Part shown: positions 42,086 through 53,207 of the stretch, piece by piece
Layout of the letters: every line of letters begins with the position of its first letter
Position numbering within the stretch: the first letter of the stretch is position 1
Origin: Aradus depressus
Lineage: Eukaryota; Arthropoda; Insecta; Hemiptera; Aradidae
Length of the DNA: 64,000 nt
Assembly (NCBI GenBank): GCA_963662175.1
Contig: OY759222.1
Location: 4,818,713-4,882,712, forward strand
Direction of reading: 5' to 3'
Program-made: the position numbers and the translations under genes
The notes under the pieces: generated by a model
What the model saw: only the letters and a program-made list of their open reading frames with translations
Told to the model about the DNA's origin: nothing
Databases searched by the model: none

Positions 42086-42624
42086 TTAATATATTTTCAC
42101 AAGATGAAATAATGACTTAGATAGTGATCATAAATTAATATATTTTCACAAGATGAAATAATGACTTAGATAGTGATCATAAATTAATATATTTTCACAA
42201 GATGAAATAATGACTTAGATAGTGATCATAAATTAATATATTTTCACAAGATGAAATAATGACTTAGATAGTGATCATAAATTAATATATTTTCACAAGA
42301 TGAAATAATGACTTAGATAGTGATCATAAATTAATATATTTTCACAAGATGAAATAATGACTTAGATAGTGATCATAAATTAATATATTTTCACAAGATG
42401 AAATAATGACTTAGATAGTGATCATAAATTAATATATTTTCACAAGATGAAATAATGACTTAGATAGTGATCATAAATTAATATATTTTCACAAGATGAA
42501 ATAATGACTTAGATAGTGATCATAAATTAATATATTTTCACAAGATGAAATAATGACTTAGATAGTGATCATAAATTAATATATTTTCACAAGATGAAAT
42601 AATGACTTAGATAGTGATCATAAA
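42086..42624. repeat. 49-bp tandem array, 11 near-identical copies
   Basis: The unit starts TTAATATATTTTCACAAGAT and continues GAAATAATGACTTAGATAGT then GATCATAAA. I see no substitutions between copies by eye, so the array is young or homogenised. It carries GATC and TGATCA-type palindromes in each unit and no coding frame. Confidence 0.95.
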
Positions 42625-43218
42625 TTAAATTGAACAATAAAGGATATTTTGTTTGGTAACTTCTTAGTTCTAGATCACATTTTTCATTTTATTTTTTTAC
42701 TGAAGAGTGTGGAGCGTCTAGAACCGACTAACACTAAGGTAAGCCGGAGGGTTGGCAGCCCAGCTCAGTATTTGTTATCAAACGCAACTAAACCGTAAGG
42801 TTGTTTATGCTTGCATGACCTCGTCTAGCGGGAACGACGAGAGCCAAAATATGATTCACAGAATTGTTTTTCAGAGTTGAAATTGTTACAGAATTCTATT
42901 ATAAAAATTAAATATTAAGAAATTATTTTTAAAAAAAATATTTCATAACCAGGAATACCTATTTGTTAAAAAAAAAGGGGGGTTCGAGTCCCCTTTTTAA
43001 TTCATTTTGCCTCCTGAGGCCCGTGTCTTTAGCCCCCCCCCCCCCTCGTCGCTACGCCACTGCATTGATTTTAGTTGAATCTATCAATTGGTTTTAGATG
43101 GAGAGCCGAAAACTAAGTTGGTCAAATCGTGCTACGGAGATTCATTGCCACTGATTCAGCAACGACTTTTTTTGGATATAGGGGGCGAAATTCCGGTGAA
43201 AATAATATAATAAAAGCC
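42625..43218. other. Unassigned; possible hAT end near 43047
   Basis: GTCGCTACGCCACTG after a poly-C run (43026-43040) resembles the right end of the CAGTGGCGTAGC-type hAT elements, but no left partner is visible. The rest shows nothing. Confidence 0.35.
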
Positions 43219-43401
43219 TAATAGAAATAAAAGACGTTGTCTTCCCACTGTTTTATTTAACACCAGAACCGGTTTTCGACGCAACAGCGTCATCATCAGT
43301 GGTTCATCCCACCCACACAGCATAACTAGTTAACCGGTACTAGAAAACCGGTTCTGGTGTAAAATAAAACAGTGGGAAGACAACGTCTTTTATTTCTATT
43401 A
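43219..43401. mobile_element. Palindromic element with hammerhead-like hairpin, 43.2 kb
   Basis: Arms at 43219-43276 and 43344-43401 are reverse complements with few mismatches. The minus strand carries CTGATGA, T, GACGC-TGTT-GCGTC, GAAA, ACCGG (43269-43299): a 5-bp stem II with a 4-base loop between the two conserved core blocks. After GAAA, ACCGG-TT-CTGGT could close a short stem III. The spacer between arms repeats ACCGGT palindromes. No protein is encoded. Confidence 0.7.
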
Positions 43402-43984
43402 GAAATCTCGTCCCACCACATCTTACTATCACATATGGATAATAAAAGCCGTTCATTGTATAACATACAGCTGAAGAATTAACTTGAGGATTTTTCAAAA
43501 TTTCATATCTTCTAAAATTGAATATCGTTCAATGAATGTGTGAATAATATTCAGAGTAAATGAACAATTTAACTTAGTGGAATAGGGTTCACTTGTGGTC
43601 GAGTAGTGTCGACTGGTGAATAATGAGAACCTTCTCTGATGACTTGGGCACACACGAAATTAGTTTGCCTCCGTCAGTATGTCACCCATTGTTGACAGTA
43701 GTAGCTTTTGTGCCCCTTCTCAGTATGTTGACATCTCTAAGCCAACATTGTGTGAGGGGCCTGGCGAGATTTGACAGTTATGGAGAAAGCCTAAAAGTTA
43801 TTTACAATAATAATATGTCACTTCGATTTGAATGTGTTGGACAAAATTGTGATGTAAAAAAAAATATATATATATATCGTCCACATATACACAAACTAAA
43901 TCAAATCACATTGAATTCAACAAATACAATACGTCATACAACAAAGTTAGGGCCGGTTCTTTTCACTCTCCCTGTAAAATCGAT
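43402..43984. other. No recognised gene
   Basis: The 129-codon frame at 43623-44012 shows no motif I know, contains a TA-rich simple stretch and runs into family-D sequence, so I treat it as chance. Confidence 0.45.
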
Positions 43985-44400
43985 TGTTTCCCTCATCGAC
44001 CGATTAGGCTGAAAATCGATACGTGTACTCAACACAAAAACCCTAATAACTGCCGATGTAATGAATGCATCGACATAAAATTGATTAGTTCGTTCTGAGG
44101 AAGTACGTAGTTATTGTTGTGACTCATGCTTCAACTACAAGGTCATATCGCCTACTACCAGAACGCTCTTTCGTCACTCTGGTGGACATGAGCCCGACTC
44201 TACTATGAGAGCCCTAAATTTTGCCTACCCTAAATTTTTGTTTACCTAGAGGAACCATCACTTGACGTCCCATCCGGACGGCGTATTCAAGGTTTCTTCA
44301 CCTGCCAGATAAATGCCTCGGCCGGGTTTCGAACCCGCAATCTTGAAGTTCAGTAAGCTTTTTGAGGAAGTACATTGCCGGTGAGACACCGACGAATTTT
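43985..44400 (+). repeat. Dispersed repeat family D, 3' part, interrupted by a SINE
   Basis: An internal unit (CTAATAACTGCCGATGTAAT) and the 3' block (GATTAGTTCGTTCTGAGG-AAGTAC) are split by the SINE at 44107-44362. The end then resumes as GAAGTACATTGCCGGTGAGA and ACCGACGA. Confidence 0.7.
44107..44362 (-). mobile_element. SINE family 1 inserted in family D
   Basis: TGAGGAAGTAC flanks both sides (44096-44106 and 44363-44373), a perfect 11-bp duplication. The copy has lost its head beyond the B-box region, and about 40 bp of body are missing. Confidence 0.85.
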
Positions 44401-44871
44401 TAAATATATTTCGACAGTTTCCTAATGACAGGATTACATATATTTTAATTGAAGAAGAGCAGCTAAGAAAGGGCTGAAGATGAGTTTTAGGGTAGAAACC
44501 CCTTAATTATTATATGATACAATTTCTGGAGGACCTATGCATATTTTCATATATTTCATTTAATATGATCCTCCTCCATGTCCAAGTGAAATTTCTTATA
44601 GATAGAGAGATAAACTTGTTATTGCATTAAGGAATACAACCTTTATGGTAATGAATGTTTTTTTTTACATAATACATATTCTTATATTTATAGAAAAGAA
44701 AAAAAAAAAAATATATAATAAATAGATAATATAGTAAATAAATAATATAGTAACTAAATAAAAATTTACAAATAATATTAAAATAATAAATGAACATGCT
44801 TTTCAATAGAAATAGTGCAAGCAATTAGAAAACAAAAACAAATCAAACTTCAATGTAAAACCAAATAAGAC
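44374..44871. other. No recognised gene; AT-rich
   Basis: After the end of the family-D repeat near 44400 the sequence has A- and T-runs and TA-rich stretches. The 65-codon frame on the minus strand at 44627-44824 is low-complexity Tyr/Phe/Ile from that composition. Confidence 0.6.
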
Positions 44872-45088
44872 TTTTTTTTTTTATTTCTTTTTTTTTGGCC
44901 TCATGTGCGATGCAAGAGTCACTGTGTTATCTAGTTATTTTACGACATCCATGGCCCCGGATTGGAGTTGTATCTACGAAATAATCGAAATAATCTCACT
45001 CACTCCCGGGCGGGATTCGAACCCGCAAACCATGGAAGACCATGCGACCAAAGCCCTACGCTCCAGCCCGCACGGCCACCATGGCCCC
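44872..45088 (-). mobile_element. SINE family 2, second copy
   Basis: The tRNA-like head has a perfect B box (GGTTCGAATCC on the SINE strand), preceded by GGGGGCCATGGTGGCCGTGC. A T-rich run at the left is the complement of its poly-A tail. The Harbinger-type element begins 12 bp to the right. Confidence 0.85.
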
Positions 45089-45099
45089 CAAATATGTAA

Positions 45100-45888
45100 T
45101 GGCTCCTCTACACTATGGCCCATCTTGAGCCACTGTGAGCCATCACCATTGTGTAGAGGGGTAGATGGCCTGTAGTGGCCTAAGTAGTGGATGATGGAGA
45201 TGGTGATGGCCATGGATGGCGTTGGGAGCGGTCCGACTACACACATCAAAGGAGGCCCCAGCATGCACAGGTAAGCTGCGCAGTGGCTAAAATGGCACGT
45301 CCACACCATGGGCCATCATTATTTCCTTTATCGCACGCTTATCAGTGCCTGCTGCTTGTTGTCATGATAACACTGATTTTAGTAATTATTATTATTTAAT
45401 TATAACGAAATATTTAGTTTATTGAAATATTAGTTTATTGAAATATTAGTTTATTGAAATAATTAGTTTTCTATAACAAGAAAGAGCTGTTTATTATTAA
45501 TCATGGCAAAATCGAAAAAAGAAATAAATTGGGTTCCAGAAGAGACATTTAAGTTTATTGAGTTGTATCAAAAGGAGTTTTGCATTTGGAACCCGAAAGA
45601 CAAGCTTCATAAAGATAAAAATAAAGTAAGTTTTAATTGATCAAATTATGTTTTTTATATAATGTTCTGCTTCTCCATACTAGTTACTAGGCAACTTCTT
45701 ATTGAGAAATTATAAATTCACTATGGCCCATTCATGCACATCGAGAATGGTCCATCTAGATGGACCACTGTGTGGATGCGTCCATTCAGGCCATCATAAT
45801 GGGCCATGATAATGGTGACCATCATGATGGGCCATGATAATGGTGACCATCATGATGGCTCACAATGAGCCATAGTGTAGAGGAGCCA
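45100..45888 (+). mobile_element. PIF/Harbinger-type element, TAA duplications
   Basis: The first 20 bases (TGGCTCCTCTACACTATGGC) are a perfect reverse complement of the last 20, and TAA lies directly outside both ends (45097-45099 and 45889-45891), the typical 3-bp target of this superfamily. Subterminal repeats of GATGGGCCATGATAATGGTG occur at 45800-45870. The 789-bp element contains one coding exon (45503-45625) and no DDE transposase, so it is an internally deleted derivative. Confidence 0.85.
45503..45640 (+). CDS. MADF/Myb-like first exon within the Harbinger element
   Basis: From ATG at 45503 the reading is MAKSKKEINWVPEETFKFI, then ELYQKEFCIWNPKDKLHKDK and NK, directly followed by GTAAGT, a good splice donor (exon end 45625); read through, it stops at 45640 after 45 codons. 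MADF domains start with an aromatic-rich helix of this form (F-I-x-L-Y, then LW or IW-N-P). PIF/Harbinger elements carry a MADF or Myb-like partner gene whose product helps bring the transposase to DNA. The remaining exons are absent, so it is a truncated gene; downstream splicing into flanking DNA is possible but unseen. Confidence 0.65.
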   Translation: MAKSKKEINWVPEETFKFIELYQKEFCIWNPKDKLHKDKNKVSFN

Positions 45889-45891
45889 TAA

Positions 45892-46692
45892 GCAATATAT
45901 TGAATACAATTTTTCTTAAATTGACTTTTTACAGTGAAAAATAAAAATAAATTGTTGAATTTTTTAACATAATTTATGAAAAAATGTCTTATAGTTTCGT
46001 TTCAATTATTTATGATAGCATCTGTCGCATGATAAAGAAAGCTATTCCTGCTTTCCAAAAGATAACTTTATTGTAGAATAATACTTCCCTGAGAACAATT
46101 TTCCTATAATGTTATTCTACTCTGTATCGTATAAACTGAGTATTATTGCTTTCTGGAAAACAATTTTCCTATTGTTGTTATTGTATTCTATTGATCAGAA
46201 TCTGATCTATTGTTGTCTGGAAGCGGCCAAATATTAGCGGTGAGCTTCTACCCTAAGCTCACCGCATTCACTTCTCTCTCATATGAAGAGCTTTCTGGGC
46301 CTCCATCCCCCTTCTGAGTTCTGATTTACCAACTGTTTACTGTAGGGGGGAGGGTCAGTGAGAAAACTGAACTGGGTAATGAAAAAGAGAAATCCAGAGA
46401 TACGTTTGGTTTTTTCCAATCTCCCAGTTTCTAATATAAGTTACGCAGATTTTTATAATTTCTAATATTCGTGCGAATGAGAAAAGTTATAATTGGCATT
46501 TGCGAATTTGAATGCGAATATTGACCTGTTCATATATGGAAAAGTCGTCGCTAAATCACCTACGTAAATCCTTCCCCAGCTCGATTTATCAACTCCTTTT
46601 TCATGAAATTTAACATTTTTGCAGAGATATTGTGAAACACTTAATAAAAAATATAAAGAAAAATGTATGTTTTTCAAAAATATTGTCATTGA
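45892..46692. other. No recognised gene; short direct repeat
   Basis: A roughly 65-bp direct repeat with AACAATTTTCCTAT and TTATTSTAYTCT phrases occurs at about 46097 and 46162. The minus-strand frame at 46462-46689 shows no domain. Confidence 0.5.
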
Positions 46693-46745
46693 AGGCGATA
46701 TGACCTAATAGTTAATGCCCGGGCATGAGTCATAATAACTAATTA
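46693..46745 (+). repeat. SINE family 1 tail fragment
   Basis: AAGGCGATATGACCTAATAG then TTAATGCCCGGGCATGAGTC and a (TAAC)-like tail. Body and head are absent. Confidence 0.75.
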
Positions 46746-47103
46746 CTAATCTAGACATACAAAGGCAAACTGGTGTTGCCTAGTTTGCCTCCACGCCTCG
46801 CTGCTGGCTGAGATTGAATTAAACAAGGGGAGTTATCTTGAGAAGGCAGCACTGTGTATGGGCGAGAAGACTGATCCTGAGGTTAGCTAACATGGTAAGC
46901 CTCCTCTTCTGATTAGATACAGGAGATCCAGAGGCTTCTGGAGGGAGGAAGGGGGTGCCCTTATACAATACAGATTTTGGGGCCCTATGAAGATAGAATG
47001 GCGTGAAAAACATAACATTAATGACATTTATAGTAGATTTATATAACAATAACATATAATTATATAACAATAACATATAATTATATAACAATTATAAAAA
47101 AAT
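46746..47103. other. Unassigned; short TA-rich repeat at the right edge
   Basis: TATATAACAATAACATATAA-type units recur three times at about 47038-47095. The minus-strand frame at 46819-47091 (90 codons) begins in this repeat and shows no known domain. Confidence 0.45.
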
Positions 47104-47425
47104 ATGTGATGTGGCCATTACAGAACTTTCTTATACCAACCATACTTTTACAAATCACTCTCTCTCCCCCTCTCCCCCTTACCCCCTCACCCTCTCCCCC
47201 CTTTCCGTCTCACCCCCTCTCCCTCTCACACCCTCTCTTTCCTTAAATTCATTTCATTCTGCCAGTATTGGTGGGTATAAGAAAGTAAAACTTGCACGTC
47301 AACGGTTTTCTTTGTTTCATTGTACAACATAGTAGATATATAATGAATGTGAGAGGAGGAGAGAAAATGATCTGTATAATTGTTGTTGGTATAAAAAAGT
47401 CCTGTATTGGCCACTTCACTTTTTT
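47104..47425. mobile_element. Inverted-repeat element, GTTGGTATAAxAAAGT ends
   Basis: Positions 47104-47142 and 47388-47425 are imperfect reverse complements (GTTGGTATAA, CTGTAxTGGCCACxTCAC). A single end occurs at about 6607-6650. The interior has a CT-rich simple stretch (47159-47240). Confidence 0.5.
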
Positions 47426-47879
47426 TTTTAAATAATTTTTAATAAAAAAGATAGGTTAGAACTTTTCTATAGAATTAAAAGTTTTCTGATAGATTTAAAA
47501 ATCGTCTAAAAGTATGTGTTTCGAAACGGTCTTCGACCACAAAACGTTCTTCGGCCAAACCATTCTCCATATAAGAGGTGTCTTTCAGTTTTTCTCTACA
47601 ACATGTACTTGAAAAGATTTTTGATTAGGTAGTAAGAATAAGCGATATATTGTAAAAAGTACTTAGGCCCAGGAGTAAAGTGGTCTCAATATTCGTTCGA
47701 TTTCGGCCAAAATTTAATGAGATCTATGTTAGCACATGTGACACCTTCATATCAAATTTAAAGTTCATAACTACAATCGTTTCTACGTTAGACCACTCAC
47801 AACTTTTCAATCACATACACACACACGCACAGTCAGATATTATCGCGGAAAAGTATTATGAGGACCTTGAAAAGTGAAA

Positions 47880-48145
47880 ATCCATTGAAAACTCTATACT
47901 CTACACCTAAAGTATTTGGCCGATTTCAATTAAAATCGAAAGGTGGCGTTCATATTGGGTTCTGGATTCACATATAGAATTTCAAGTTAATACGTCATAA
48001 CATAGGCAGTTATTACCCCGTCCTTCAGTTTCCCGCCCTTAAGGCGATCTGACTGAAAATTATAGCTGTCGTCTTTTAGAGATATTGGATTCAAATATAA
48101 AATTTTAATGTGGATACTTTCATTAAATCAGCTGTTATTGAGTTC
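47880..48145 (-). repeat. Dispersed repeat family D, diverged reverse copy
   Basis: Internal-unit phrases in reverse orientation (TTGGATTCAAATATAAAATT, AAATCAGCTGTTATTGAGTT) and a remnant of the 5' block (ATTTGGCCGATTTC) are present. No terminal hairpin is seen. Confidence 0.45.
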
Positions 48146-49283
48146 AGCCCTTTGCTGCAAATGTCTGATTAAATTCTCCTTGAGCCAAGTTTAACTGGCT
48201 GTTAATTTTCTCATTAAGTTTTAACTGTTGGTTAAGATCCATCATTGTCAGGGCAGGTAGTCTCCAACCCCTTCAATATGTTGCTCCTGTTATTGCCTCC
48301 GTCCTTCGGTCTTCCAAACAACCAACAAATATTAAATTTTAATTAGTCTAACTTAGTCACTGTGGCACATTATTAAAAGCCACCCCCTCACTTTTCTTTA
48401 CCCCTAGGGAGAAAATTACTTTTAAACAAGAAAACCAACCTCTTTGGCCTACACAAGTATTTCTTGAAAATACTTAATTTTTTTTGAAACTTTGTACCAA
48501 GATAATTGATGACAGGGAAGTTCGCCTGTTTGAAAAAAAAGAAAAAGAAGAAAGTCTACCAACTTGCTGTTTCTGTTCTGGAAATACAGGTGGGCAGCAT
48601 TTTTCACAGGGTGTTATAATAACTCCAATACTGGGGTAAAGTTGTTAGAGTAACTATAGTAACCTACTAATCACTGGCGTAGCTACAGAGGCGCAAATGT
48701 GCCTGGACCTCAATTCCATCATTTATCATATATATAAAGCTGAAAATTGTATTGTATTTGGATTTTTATTTAATTTAATTTTTAATAACATTTTGCATTT
48801 TATACAAATAAATGTAATTTTGTTGGAATTATTGATTTGCATTTTTTTATTTCATTTTTTTTATTGGGTGGGGGCCCTTGGAAAGAAATATTTAACTAGG
48901 CCCCCCTAAAACCTACTTACTCAGGTGCCTTTTCAGGACATTTGAAATAGGGTGGCAACCCTCAGAAAGCCTTGAGGGATAGGGCTTAAGGTTTTTTTTT
49001 ACTCTCACTTCAAGTTAATGACACTTTTGCCAATAGCGATGGACAAAAATAAAATAAAATAAAAACTGTTGAATATTTTAGGAAAACTAACGAGTTGTGA
49101 AATTCTTCACCATAAATCTGTTGTGTTTCACATTCTCTTGAGATGGAGTACTTTGAGTCAATGTTTTCCATTTTCCTTAATTTTTGACGTGAAATGTTTT
49201 TATGGAGGTGTCTGGTACAAGTATTTCCGTCACGCAAAATCCTAAACAAAAAATGGGCTTTATAACCTTGGGAACCCATATTT
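48146..49283. other. No recognised gene; possible hAT end near 48674
   Basis: CACTGGCGTAGCTAC at 48674 resembles a hAT terminus, without a matching partner. The frames at 48697-48909 and 49010-49279 show no domains. Confidence 0.4.
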
Positions 49284-49455
49284 AGTCTCCAGCACTTCCA
49301 GCACCCCTGGAACTACCATAATAAAGCGACTTTTGGTGACTCCAGCACCCCTGGAACTACCATAATAAAGCGACTTTTGGTGACTCCAGCACTTCCAGCA
49401 CCCCTGGAACTGCCATAATAACCCGACTTTTGGTGACTTCAGAGCACTTCCATAA
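49284..49455. repeat. ~53-bp minisatellite, three copies
   Basis: Units contain CAGCACCCCTGGAACTACCA and ATAATAAAGCGACTTTTGGTGACT, with an extra CAGCACTTC in two copies. The 113-codon minus-strand frame across it reflects the repeat. Confidence 0.85.
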
Positions 49456-50009
49456 TCTATGGATATGCAAAAGTAGGCTGCTAAGCCAATATGCGAATGA
49501 AAAGATAAAACCCATAAGAGACGTTTACAGAGAATTGGCGCCATTAAAGTTAATCTTCTCTCCAGAAAAAGGATACGCAAAGAAGTCATTTTTTTCCCCA
49601 TAGATATGCATTTCTCATATGTACTCGTATTCTAAGTTTCATCAAAATAAATCAATGGAAAGATGGTCTAAGTCCGACAACGGGCCACAACCAAACATTA
49701 TGAACTCGTTATAAAGGTTTCGTTTTATGGTTATCCTCCAAATAGACAGATCCCAAAACTATTACATCGGTTACCAAACTGACTACATCCTTTAAGATAA
49801 CTTGTGTGGTCAATATTGCCGTAAACTTTGGCAGTTTGTTTGACAAACATTACTGTAAACTTTGGCAGTTTGTTGGTCAATATTCGTCTGAAGTTTGTCT
49901 GTTTGTCGTCTTTAGTTGTTCTATTTAGATAACGTCTGTGTTGCTGTTAGACAAGATTGGGTTAGACCCCACTCTAAACAGTTCTACATGATTTGCTGAC
50001 TCTTATCCT

Positions 50010-50300
50010 TTGATAGCTTTCTGCAGCATCGGTGAATCCCCGTCAGTGTACTTCCCCAGTTCCATATTTCAGCTTTTCTCCGTCTGATTTGGCTGAACAA
50101 CAGTAAATGTCTTACTGTATTAAATTTCTGTCGATACCTCCATCATCGACAGTAAATAACAAATTCATAACTCTCATTCAGTATTTTTGTGATATGTGTT
50201 CCCCAGTGAATTAATCTATTCAGTTTTCGCTCTAAATCCAATTGTTGACTTACACATGGATTCATACTCAATTTTATATCGATATATTCATTACATAAGC
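50010..50300 (-). repeat. Dispersed repeat family D, two diverged pieces
   Basis: GTGTACTTCCCCAGTTCC and GTTCCCCAGTGAATTAATC are two complements of the 3' block, each followed by internal-unit phrases (for example TATTCATTACATAAGCAGTT). They may be two nested or tandem fragments. Confidence 0.45.
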
Positions 50301-50483
50301 AGTTATTTGTGTAAAAATAAAGAAAAAACGTATGTTTTTGAAAATATTGTCTATTTCACATGATATATAAAATGTATGGCAGTATTTTCGATATAGCTAC
50401 CATCATCAGCCACGACTCAAGTGGAAGTTCAACAAGTTCACATTCCGAACTGTGAAGTTCTTGAACTTCAGTAGCCATGTATT

Positions 50484-50984
50484 CAGGGGCGTAGCCAGGA
50501 TTTTGAGCAGGGGGGGGGGGGGGGGGGGCAAAGTTAGGCACTCCTCGCAGTTTCCGTTGTTAGCGCTGCAGACTTTTGTTATTAATTTGGGAGAGCCCCC
50601 CTGAGGTAACCACTGACTGTAATACTTAAGTTGACTTTACATGAGCAACAAATGCACGCTGTGGTTTCTGTGCTTTTAGAATTAAATGACTCATAGCCAA
50701 TAGCGTGCATTTGCTGCTACTGCGCTTTGCATTTTTACTGCACATGTAAAATCAGCTTTAAGAGTATAAAGTATAACATAAATGACGATTTTGAGCGAGG
50801 AAATGAAATGATGGAATTCATGTATATTTAAATAAATGTAATAAGACTTGTTTTGTACATGTACATTTATGTAACAGCTGATTGCTGATTTAGGAATCAG
50901 ACGCACGGAAAATTTGTAGATCCTATTGGTAACTTGCAAGCCATTTCTAATAAAAACTATTTTTTTAGTTTATTTCATTTTTAT
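50484..50984. mobile_element. hAT non-autonomous element, second copy, right end lost
   Basis: The left end is CAGGGGCGTAGCCAGG. The body matches 7824-8396 in order with high identity from about 50690, has lost about 50 bp near the left, and has a poly-G run at 50511-50528. The terminal ~25 bp with the right inverted repeat are replaced by other sequence after CATTTTTAT, so it could not move. Confidence 0.85.
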
Positions 50985-51099
50985 CTTGGTTTTTTGCTCT
51001 GGCCAGGGGGAGGGGGGCACGCGCTGTTCAACAAATCGTCATGCATCATTAGTTTACTAAGATATTTGAGTTCAGCCCGCCCCTCAGATCCCTGTATTT

Positions 51100-51330
51100 C
51101 CTTCTGCTCATTTGGATGATTTCATACGTGTCGTCTTTATGAGGTTTTGAATTTATATATATACAATTACGTGTCGATACGTTTACATCGGTAGTTATAA
51201 AAGTTTTAGATTTTCATGTGATTACATTCATTCTATCGGTAGTTGGTGTGACACTGTGACAGACAGAAATTTTGTAAGTCAAACAGAGGGTTGGAAAACA
51301 TGAAATTCTGGTGAAAATTAAATATTGAAT
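51100..51330 (-). repeat. Dispersed repeat family D, reverse copy
   Basis: Internal units (ACGTGTCGATACGTTTACAT, TTCATTCTATCGGTAGTT) and the 5' block (complement of GAATTTCATGTTTTCC) are present; the 3' block is missing. Confidence 0.55.
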
Positions 51331-52063
51331 TTCCAGAGAAATAAAAAAGGGGAAGAAATGTTAAGCAAAACCAGATTTTTAATATTCATTTCATAATACC
51401 AAAGAATCAAGTATCTTAATTGGCTGATTTTAATGTAGAAAGAGTTGGTGGAAAAGTTGTAAATGAACTAACAAACTGGCTGTATTTTTTAGCATGTCGT
51501 TATAAAGTTTTGATACCTAACTTCCAAGACTAATTGTATCTAACTATTTGTGTAAACAAACTTTAACCACAAGTCTTTCAAAGTTGTTCAACTTTATTTG
51601 TAAGTTTCGATTGCTTCTTTCGAGACATTGTATTGTCTTGCCTAGTATCAGCCTTCATAAACTCAATCAACTTGGAATCAACTAAAACATTTGTAAAAAG
51701 TTAAATGTGATTATTTTGGCCCGGATCTATGGAAGACGGGGGGGCTAGTAGAGGTGTTACCCTTCTCTTCTCCGCAAATTTTGTGTCGAAACATTCATTA
51801 CATTGGAAAAGCGAATGTTTGATTCGAGCCCATTTCATTCTCCGATTTCACAGAAAATTAATAGGTTTCGTCTTTATGGGTTTCAAATTTTATTATAATT
51901 TTTATTTTTTTTAAATTTTTGCTTTCAAATCATTACAAAATACAACAAATGATAAATAGGCTACCTCCTCCCAGAAGACGGGAGGGGGAGCAGTCAACTA
52001 GGACTGTACAATCACTGTTAGTAAATAGACATATTCATTCTATCTTTGACATAATATGTCTAC
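51331..52063. other. No recognised gene
   Basis: A family-D phrase occurs near 51770-51860 (TTTTGTGTCGAAACATTCAT). Otherwise I see neither domain nor element. Confidence 0.5.
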
Positions 52064-52358
52064 TAGGTCATATCACCTACTACCAGAGCGCTCTTTCATC
52101 ACTCTGGTGGACATGAGCCCGACTTTACTGTGGGAGTCCTAAATTTTGCCTAACCTAAATTTTTATTGACCTAGGGCAGGGGTCTTTAACGAGTACCTGA
52201 CATCGTACAGGCTCGGGACCATTGCTTAACGTCCCATCCGAAGGACGGCGTGCTTAAGTTTATTTTACCTCCCAGATAAGGGCCTCGGCCGTGTTTCGAA
52301 CCCACGACCTTTAGCTCAGAAGGCAAGCACGCATACCACTGAGCTACCGGCGCCCTCT
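52064..52358 (-). mobile_element. SINE family 1, nearly full length
   Basis: Head with both box regions and a complete body are present; the CCCGGGC tail block is missing and about 12 bp in the TTATTTTATC region are deleted. Confidence 0.9.
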
Positions 52359-52589
52359 CTTAGACATATATCAATAAGAAGAAAAAGTAAATATATATAG
52401 ACTTAGATATAATCAACAATAATAATGAGAATAATAATAAGAGTGGACACTTGATAAATTAATAGTGGGAACTTAATAAATTAATATTAAGTACATATTA
52501 AGATAGAAGATCCCTAAGAATAAAGAGGAGAAATACAAAAAAAAGAGAATGAAAAAAAAAAATAAATAAAGAAATAAAAAATATAATCT

Positions 52590-52920
52590 AAATTTCATGT
52601 TGATATGTCATTAGAAGGCACTTATTAGGGTTTTTCTGTTAAGCCTCTCTCCCCCTCTCTCAGACAGGAGGTGTCCTTATTGGACCACAATATAAAGTTT
52701 CACATCCATATGTCATTTCCCATAGGCACTTATATTAGGGTTTTTAAATTCATCCCCCAGGTCTTTTATGAGTTAATGGATTTAAATAATAAAATTCCCC
52801 CCCTTCCTCTCAGCTGACTTAAAATAAAATTTTGTTTCGATATATTCACTTTAAGAGAGAGTTATTGCGTTCATAGAGGAAGGGTCCCCATCATTTTTGG
52901 AATCAGGGGGCAAAGTATCC
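52590..52920 (-). repeat. Dispersed repeat family D, diverged reverse copy
   Basis: It has three internal units with CACTTATTAGGGTTTTT-like phrases and a TTTCGATATATTCACTTTAA phrase leading to the GTTATTGCGTTCAT part of the 5' block. Confidence 0.45.
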
Positions 52921-53207
52921 CAACGCTCATTTTGCCGATCAATTCTGACCAAATATCTGAAAAATCCACCACAAATCTAATGGGTTAATGTGGATAGATG
53001 GAATAATAAACAAATATATGACCTCCCTAAATAAAGGGAATTATTCCAAGCACTGAAATTTATAAAATAAAGCTGGCCACAAATATTTGCTCGGGTATTA
53101 TATAGGTACACAGTGTTGTGTAAACATGAATTTAATATTACTTAAAGGATATCTCTCTATGGAGGGGATTTTCACAAGCTTCTTTTTCCAATAAATATCA
53201 TATCGGA

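Noticed and set aside
43623..44012. A 129-codon forward frame as a gene
   Set aside because: It has no known motif, crosses a TA-rich simple stretch and ends inside a dispersed repeat.
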